Below are positions 5,255 to 8,097 of a stretch of 8,097 nucleotides of DNA, piece by piece. Position 1 is the stretch's first letter; every line of letters begins with the position of its first letter. The stretch is taken from NCBI GenBank assembly GCA_028686145.1, contig JAQUCQ010000143.1, positions 1 through 8,097 on the forward strand, written 5' to 3'. The position numbers and the translations under genes were made by a program. Under the pieces are notes generated by a model, which was not told the DNA's origin, searched no databases, and saw only the letters and a list, made by a program, of their open reading frames with translations. The DNA comes from Desulfuromonadaceae bacterium (GTDB taxonomy: Bacteria > Desulfobacterota > Desulfuromonadia > Geobacterales > Pseudopelobacteraceae).

Positions 5255-5989
5255 TCAGGAGTGCAAACCGGAAAGGGCGGTAATGTGAGTCGCCGTCTCC
5301 CGCTCCAGCAGACAACCGGTGCGCAGGTCGGTATCTTCGGCGGCGTTGATGAGCCTCTTTGCGGCGGAAAGTGAGGACAGTGGATGGCTGGCGATCCGCT
5401 CCGCAAAAGCGGAGACATTCTGCCAGAATTCTTTTTCGTTATGAACCATATCAACCAGCCCCATTTGAAGTGCCGCTACTGCGCTGTATATATCCGAGGT
5501 CATGAAAATTTCACGGGCGTAATTTTTACCGACAATGCGTGGCAGTTTGTGGGTACCGCAGAATCCGGTAATGATGCCGAGCTTTGCCCCGGAATGGCCG
5601 ATTCGTAATCCTTCAGCGGCGATACGGATGTCGCATGACATGGCCAGATCACACCCACCACCCATGGTGATGCCATTCAGGGCGGCAATGACCGGCTTGG
5701 AACAGGATTCAATCTGATCAAACAACGATTGGCCGAGGTCTGCGAAATGGAAGGCATCGTGTGGAGAGAAATGCACCATTTGGCCGATGTCGGCCCCAAC
5801 GGCAAACGATTCCCCCGGATAGCCGCTGAGAACAATGGCGTTTGCTGCCGCATCCTCTTCAAGGTGTGTGAAAGCGCGTTTCAGTTCCCTGATGGTTGAG
5901 ATGGAGAGTTTGTTGAAGCGTGAACCGGCGTCGAGCAGAATGTACGCGACCCGGTTCATAACCTCTATGTGGAGCTTTTTGTAGGGCAT
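5255..5989 (-). CDS. Crotonase (enoyl-CoA hydratase/isomerase) superfamily protein 2, atypical active site
   Basis: This crotonase-fold CoA enzyme has 244 residues. The first oxyanion-hole region is SFAVGADI (61-68) and the second ALNGITMGGGCDLAMSCD (103-120). In canonical hydratases two glutamates do the chemistry (E144 and E164 in the rat enzyme). Here the first is Asp114 (GGGCDLA) and the second is Gly134 (GHSGAKLGIITG), so simple enoyl-CoA hydration is unlikely; isomerase, decarboxylase, thioesterase or another crotonase reaction is possible. E. coli methylmalonyl-CoA decarboxylase is also a crotonase linked to a B12 mutase, but its key residues are not obviously kept here. The C terminus stops at LLERETATHITALSGLHS and lacks the usual EGMxAFLEKRxPxF tail. 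The ATG lies 3 bases after the stop of the B12-binding subunit gene with no clear ribosome site of its own, so translation is probably coupled. Confidence 0.85.
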   Translation of the reverse strand: MPYKKLHIEVMNRVAYILLDAGSRFNKLSISTIRELKRAFTHLEEDAAANAIVLSGYPGESFAVGADIGQMVHFSPHDAFHFADLGQSLFDQIESCSKPVIAALNGITMGGGCDLAMSCDIRIAAEGLRIGHSGAKLGIITGFCGTHKLPRIVGKNYAREIFMTSDIYSAVAALQMGLVDMVHNEKEFWQNVSAFAERIASHPLSSLSAAKRLINAAEDTDLRTGCLLERETATHITALSGLHS

Positions 5990-5992
5990 TAA

Positions 5993-6397
5993 TTAGGCTC
6001 GGGGATGGACGTTGCTCTTGATCCAGGCGACTATGTCTTCCGTAGAAGTGCCCGGGGTGAATACTTCGCAGATGCCGGCCGCCTTCAAACCGGGAATATC
6101 GTCTTCGGGTATGACGCCTCCTCCGAAAACCATGATGTCGTCGACCCCTTTTTCCTTGAAGAGCTGGGTAACCCGTGGGAGCAAAGTATTGTGGGCGCCG
6201 GACAGGATCGACAAACCGACACAGTCAACGTCTTCCTGGATCGCGGCCGAGACGATTTGCTCGGGAGTCTGGTGCAGGCCGGTGTAGATGACCTCAAAAC
6301 CAGCGTCCCGAAAGGCGCGGGCGATAATTTTGGCACCACGATCGTGCCCATCTAGCCCCGGTTTTCCGACGAGTACACGTAATGTTCTTTCAGCCAT
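5993..6397 (-). CDS. Stand-alone B12-binding subunit of an acyl-CoA mutase (methylmalonyl-CoA mutase C-terminal type)
   Basis: This 134-residue protein is just the cobalamin-binding domain of adenosylcobalamin-dependent acyl-CoA mutases. The base-off/His-on motif DGHDRG is at 16-21 (His18 is the cobalt ligand), with SIL at 63-65 and FGGGVIPEDD at 91-100, which hold the nucleotide tail. Its length matches free small subunits of methylmalonyl-CoA, isobutyryl-CoA and 2-hydroxyisobutyryl-CoA mutases, which need a separate large catalytic subunit. No large subunit is in the window, so the substrate cannot be decided; LHQTPEQIVSAAIQEDVD is common to methylmalonyl-type proteins. GGGGG about a dozen bases upstream may be its ribosome site. 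It lies 87 bases after cobO, which makes its cofactor, and 3 bases before crotonase 2. Confidence 0.92.
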   Translation of the reverse strand: MAERTLRVLVGKPGLDGHDRGAKIIARAFRDAGFEVIYTGLHQTPEQIVSAAIQEDVDCVGLSILSGAHNTLLPRVTQLFKEKGVDDIMVFGGGVIPEDDIPGLKAAGICEVFTPGTSTEDIVAWIKSNVHPRA

Positions 6398-6450
6398 TGT
6401 AACTTACCCCCGGTATTGAAATTAGTGGATAAAACGGTTGCTCTTTAAGT

Positions 6451-6467
6451 GAAAAGCCAATATGGCT
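6451..6467 (-). terminator. Weak terminator-like hairpin after cobO
   Basis: On the minus strand AGCCA (6467-6463) pairs with TGGCT (6459-6455) around a 3-base loop, then TTTTC. It lies in the 87-base gap between cobO and the B12-binding subunit gene. Five pairs are few, so it may lower rather than stop transcription, or be chance. Confidence 0.25.
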
Positions 6468-6484
6468 CTGTGTGTATCCGGCCT

Positions 6485-7012
6485 CTACATCTCTATCCCG
6501 GTGCGTGCCGCAATTCCGGCTTTATAGTAATGCTTGATTTCCCGCATCTCGGTCACCAGATCGGCTGCCTCAATCACGCGTTCATGCGCGTTGCGCCCGG
6601 TCAGAACAAGTTCTGTCTTTTCTGGTTTGCAGCGGATCATCTCCAGTACCTGTTCGATGTCAATCAGGCCGAAGCCGACAGCTCCGTTGATTTCATCGCA
6701 GATAAAGAGGTCAAACTCGCCGGAAGTCAATAGCTCCAGCGCTTGCACGAGTGCTTCCTGTGCGGTACGCCGGTCATCCGTGATGTCTTTGGTGTTGACC
6801 CATCCCGGCCTGCCGGTCTGGATAATTGTCAGCAGTGGTGCGAGTTTTTCGGCGGCCACATGTTCGCCGTAGCGCCCCCCCCCTTTTATGAACTGGAATA
6901 CACAGACTTTAAGGCCACGCCCAACTGCGCGCAGCGCCAATCCGAGTGCGGCGGTTGTTTTACCTTTGCCGTTGCCGGTATAGACTTGAACGCAGCCCTG
7001 TTCCAAAGTCAT
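6485..7012 (-). CDS. cobO: Cob(I)alamin adenosyltransferase, CobO/BtuR type
   Basis: CobO transfers the adenosyl group of ATP to the cobalt of reduced corrinoids, making adenosylcobalamin in the cytoplasm. The 175-residue protein begins close to the P-loop: VYTGNGKGKTTAALG has GNGKGKTT at 13-20. It keeps VFQFIKG (38-44), the Walker-B-like FDLFICDEINGA, LVLTGRNAHERVIEAADLVT, and the hallmark end EMREIKHYYKAGIAARTGIEM. The short arginine-rich N-terminal extension of many BtuR proteins is absent. GGGAG lies 7 bases before the ATG at 7012, inside the end of crotonase 1, whose stop is only 2 bases upstream of the ATG. The codons for KGGGR contain a run of nine G. Together with the following B12-binding subunit it suggests local supply of adenosylcobalamin to a mutase. 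Confidence 0.95.
   Translation of the reverse strand: MTLEQGCVQVYTGNGKGKTTAALGLALRAVGRGLKVCVFQFIKGGGRYGEHVAAEKLAPLLTIIQTGRPGWVNTKDITDDRRTAQEALVQALELLTSGEFDLFICDEINGAVGFGLIDIEQVLEMIRCKPEKTELVLTGRNAHERVIEAADLVTEMREIKHYYKAGIAARTGIEM
6875..6883. repeat. G9/C9 homopolymer inside cobO
   Basis: Nine consecutive C on the plus strand encode three glycines (KGGGR, residues 43-47) on the minus strand, directly after AAA. Runs of this length are prone to slippage, and a one-base change would frameshift cobO near residue 46. Confidence 0.95.
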
Positions 7013-7014
7013 GG

Positions 7015-7782
7015 TTATTCTCCCTTGAACTGCGGCTGACGCTTTTCAAGAAAAGCCTGCATTCCTTCGCGCTGATCGAAGCTGGAAAAACAGAGGGCAA
7101 ACGCATCTCGTTCGAGCATACATGCGGTCTGCAGATCAATATCATAACCGGCGTTGACAACTTCACCGCCAATGCGGATGGCGTTTGGGCTACGGGTACA
7201 GATGTGTGTGATCAGTTCCTCGGCCTGGGCCAGAGTCTGGCCGTGTGGGTAGAGACGGTTTATCAAACCGATTCTGTGGGCTTCTTCGGCATCAATCAGA
7301 TCTCCGCTGTAAATCAGCTCTTTTGCTTTTGATTTGCCTACCAGCCGGGCAAGACGCTGGCTACCGCCGCAGTAAGGAATCAATCCCACAGCAATGTCAG
7401 GAAAACCAAAGCTTGCCGTCTGAGAGGCCACAATAAAATCACACGCCAGGGCGACCTCCAGCCCCAACCCCGAACATTCTCCATCGATTGCCACTATACA
7501 AGGCTTGCCAACTTTTTCGACACTGAACATGACTTTCTGCCCAAAGCTGGACAGCGTTGCAGCGTTGTGAATAGATAGGCTGTTTTCAATCTGGCAGTTA
7601 CAGAATCCGTCTTCGGAACCTGTCAGCAGCAGTCCCTTGATGTCACTTTTACCGGCCAGAGCTGATGTCTGATGGTGAAGCACGTCCAGCAATTCTCTAG
7701 CTGAAACGGTCTTGTTGCCAGGAATTGTCAGAACGGCTATGCCGTTTACCGTAGGTTGGATCGTGCAAAGTCTCTCGGGCAC
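7015..7782 (-). CDS. Crotonase (enoyl-CoA hydratase/isomerase) superfamily protein 1
   Basis: This protein has 255 residues from the GTG at 7782, chosen because AGGA lies 8 bases upstream and a good promoter starts transcription near 7818; the longer TTG start at 7839 would lie inside that promoter. Crotonase features are IDGECSGLGLEVALACDF (99-116), SFGFPDIAVGLIPYCGGSQRL (124-144), and the complete tail REGMQAFLEKRQPQF. The first catalytic glutamate is kept (Glu109, rat E144), but the second position is Asp129. The usual oxyanion-hole AGAD segment reads NCQI (62-65), without the conserved Gly-Ala-Asp. It therefore acts on a CoA thioester, but the reaction is uncertain. It leads the operon with cobO, 2 bases separating its stop from the cobO start. 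Confidence 0.86.
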   Translation of the reverse strand: MPERLCTIQPTVNGIAVLTIPGNKTVSARELLDVLHHQTSALAGKSDIKGLLLTGSEDGFCNCQIENSLSIHNAATLSSFGQKVMFSVEKVGKPCIVAIDGECSGLGLEVALACDFIVASQTASFGFPDIAVGLIPYCGGSQRLARLVGKSKAKELIYSGDLIDAEEAHRIGLINRLYPHGQTLAQAEELITHICTRSPNAIRIGGEVVNAGYDIDLQTACMLERDAFALCFSSFDQREGMQAFLEKRQPQFKGE

Positions 7783-7790
7783 AGCGTTAT

Positions 7791-7794
7791 TCCT
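7791..7794 (-). promoter_or_regulatory. Ribosome binding site deciding the crotonase 1 start
   Basis: AGGA on the minus strand, 8 bases before the GTG at 7782. It is modest but is the only purine-rich element downstream of the predicted transcription start near 7818. Confidence 0.5.
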
Positions 7795-7824
7795 GTTTGC
7801 GGGTGGAATGAATTTTGCGCCGCG

Positions 7825-7853
7825 ACTATAGCAACTCAACTGTATACGGTCAA
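7825..7853 (-). promoter_or_regulatory. Sigma-70 promoter of the crotonase-cobO-mutase subunit operon
   Basis: On the minus strand -35 TTGACC (7853-7848) and -10 TATAGT (7830-7825) are separated by 17 bases, close to consensus. The predicted start is near 7818, giving a leader of about 35 bases to the GTG at 7782. No riboswitch fits in this short leader, so this operon does not appear to have the B12 control seen upstream of cbiM. Confidence 0.75.
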
Positions 7854-7889
7854 GAAAAGGTTTGGTAAATTTTATCGATAGTAAAACTG

Positions 7890-7917
7890 TTGCTGATTGT
7901 AATTATGACGCTATACT
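7890..7917 (+). promoter_or_regulatory. Sigma-70 promoter of the right-edge gene
   Basis: On the plus strand -35 TTGCTG (7890-7895) and -10 TATACT (7912-7917) are separated by 16 bases. Transcription would start near 7924, about 30 bases before the ATG at 7954. It is divergent from the crotonase operon promoter, with 36 bases between the two -35 boxes. Confidence 0.65.
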
Positions 7918-7953
7918 GCCTTGTCACAACTTATCTCTAGAGGAGAACTGACA

Positions 7954-8097
7954 ATGCACCTGCCCACACTTGTCCGTCGCAGCGCCCATGCTTCCCGAAT
8001 CGCTGCAGAAGAAAACGCCAGCTGGCTTCAGCAACATATGAGCCCCTATTTTTTTCAGGTTATGGCCGACGAGGAGGATGCCCTGGAGCTGTTGGCC
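7954..8097 (+). CDS. N-terminal fragment, possibly a large NAD-dependent glutamate dehydrogenase
   Basis: The first 48 codons are visible and stay open to the right edge. AGAGGAGA lies about 8 bases before the ATG and a good promoter precedes it, so this is a real gene start. The fragment has an early SAHASRIAAEENASWLQQHM stretch followed by SPYFFQVMADEEDALELLA. The MxPYFFxxMxDExxAxxxLA pattern recalls the N terminus of the large Glu/Leu/Phe/Val-type dehydrogenases (NAD-glutamate dehydrogenase with regulatory N-terminal domains) found in deltaproteobacteria and some gammaproteobacteria. No catalytic residue is inside the window, so this assignment rests on memory of the pattern and is tentative. 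There is no signal peptide, suggesting a cytoplasmic protein. Confidence 0.5.
   Translation, partial: MHLPTLVRRSAHASRIAAEENASWLQQHMSPYFFQVMADEEDALELLA

Noticed and set aside
7783..7839. Longer crotonase 1 starting at TTG 7839
   Set aside because: This stretch contains the -10 box and the predicted transcription start, there is no ribosome site before the TTG, and the extra residues do not look like a crotonase N terminus.
1..8097. CRISPR arrays, tRNAs, insertion sequences, attachment sites, defence genes
   Set aside because: No spaced direct repeats, cloverleaf pattern, transposase or integrase motifs, or defence-protein domains were seen on either strand.

Overview
The window looks like chromosomal DNA of a Gram-negative, B12-using anaerobe, most probably a deltaproteobacterium of the Geobacter/Pelobacter/Desulfuromonas group. 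This is an inference from gene content (CbiMNQO cobalt transporter, PDGLE-type NikMN protein, stand-alone B12-binding mutase subunit, acyl-CoA enzymes, LPS heptose epimerase) and moderate GC content; there is no rRNA or other marker to fix the taxon. The sequence is gene-dense and ordinary in composition. I see no insertion sequence, CRISPR array, tRNA or phage gene.

Layout, left to right. Positions 1-2987 are a minus-strand cobalt-uptake operon, transcribed right to left: a cobalamin riboswitch (about 2987-2818) and an intrinsic terminator (about 2750-2702), then cbiM, cbiN, cbiQ, cbiO and the first 26 codons of an hldD-like heptose epimerase gene that runs off the left edge. Every junction in this operon overlaps by 4 or 7 bases. 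Positions 3188-4258, also minus, hold a second CbiM-like protein fused to a PDGLE domain (NikMN type). A roughly 157-base divergent region separates it from a plus-strand Sir2-family deacylase gene (4416-5231). Converging on sir2 with a 23-base gap is a second minus-strand operon (7782 to 5255): crotonase-fold protein 1, cobO (cobalamin adenosyltransferase), a stand-alone B12-binding mutase subunit, and crotonase-fold protein 2. At the right edge a divergent promoter drives the start of a plus-strand gene (7954 to beyond 8097), tentatively a large NAD-dependent glutamate dehydrogenase.

How the parts fit. The left operon brings in Co2+ for corrinoid synthesis and is shut off by finished coenzyme B12 through transcription attenuation. 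The NikMN-like protein is an extra metal-capture subunit with no CbiQ/CbiO partners of its own in the window; it may use the neighbouring CbiQO or partners elsewhere. CobO makes adenosylcobalamin, which the B12-binding subunit would use in an acyl-CoA carbon-skeleton mutase whose large subunit is not in the window. The two crotonase-like enzymes flanking them probably act on CoA thioesters of the same pathway, but both have non-standard active sites.

Points most worth a second look are the atypical crotonases in a B12-mutase/cobO operon, the coupling of an LPS heptose gene to a B12-riboswitch operon, the two different metal-capture proteins served by one visible CbiQO pair, and a G9 tract in the cobO reading frame. 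None of these amounts to a proven new system.
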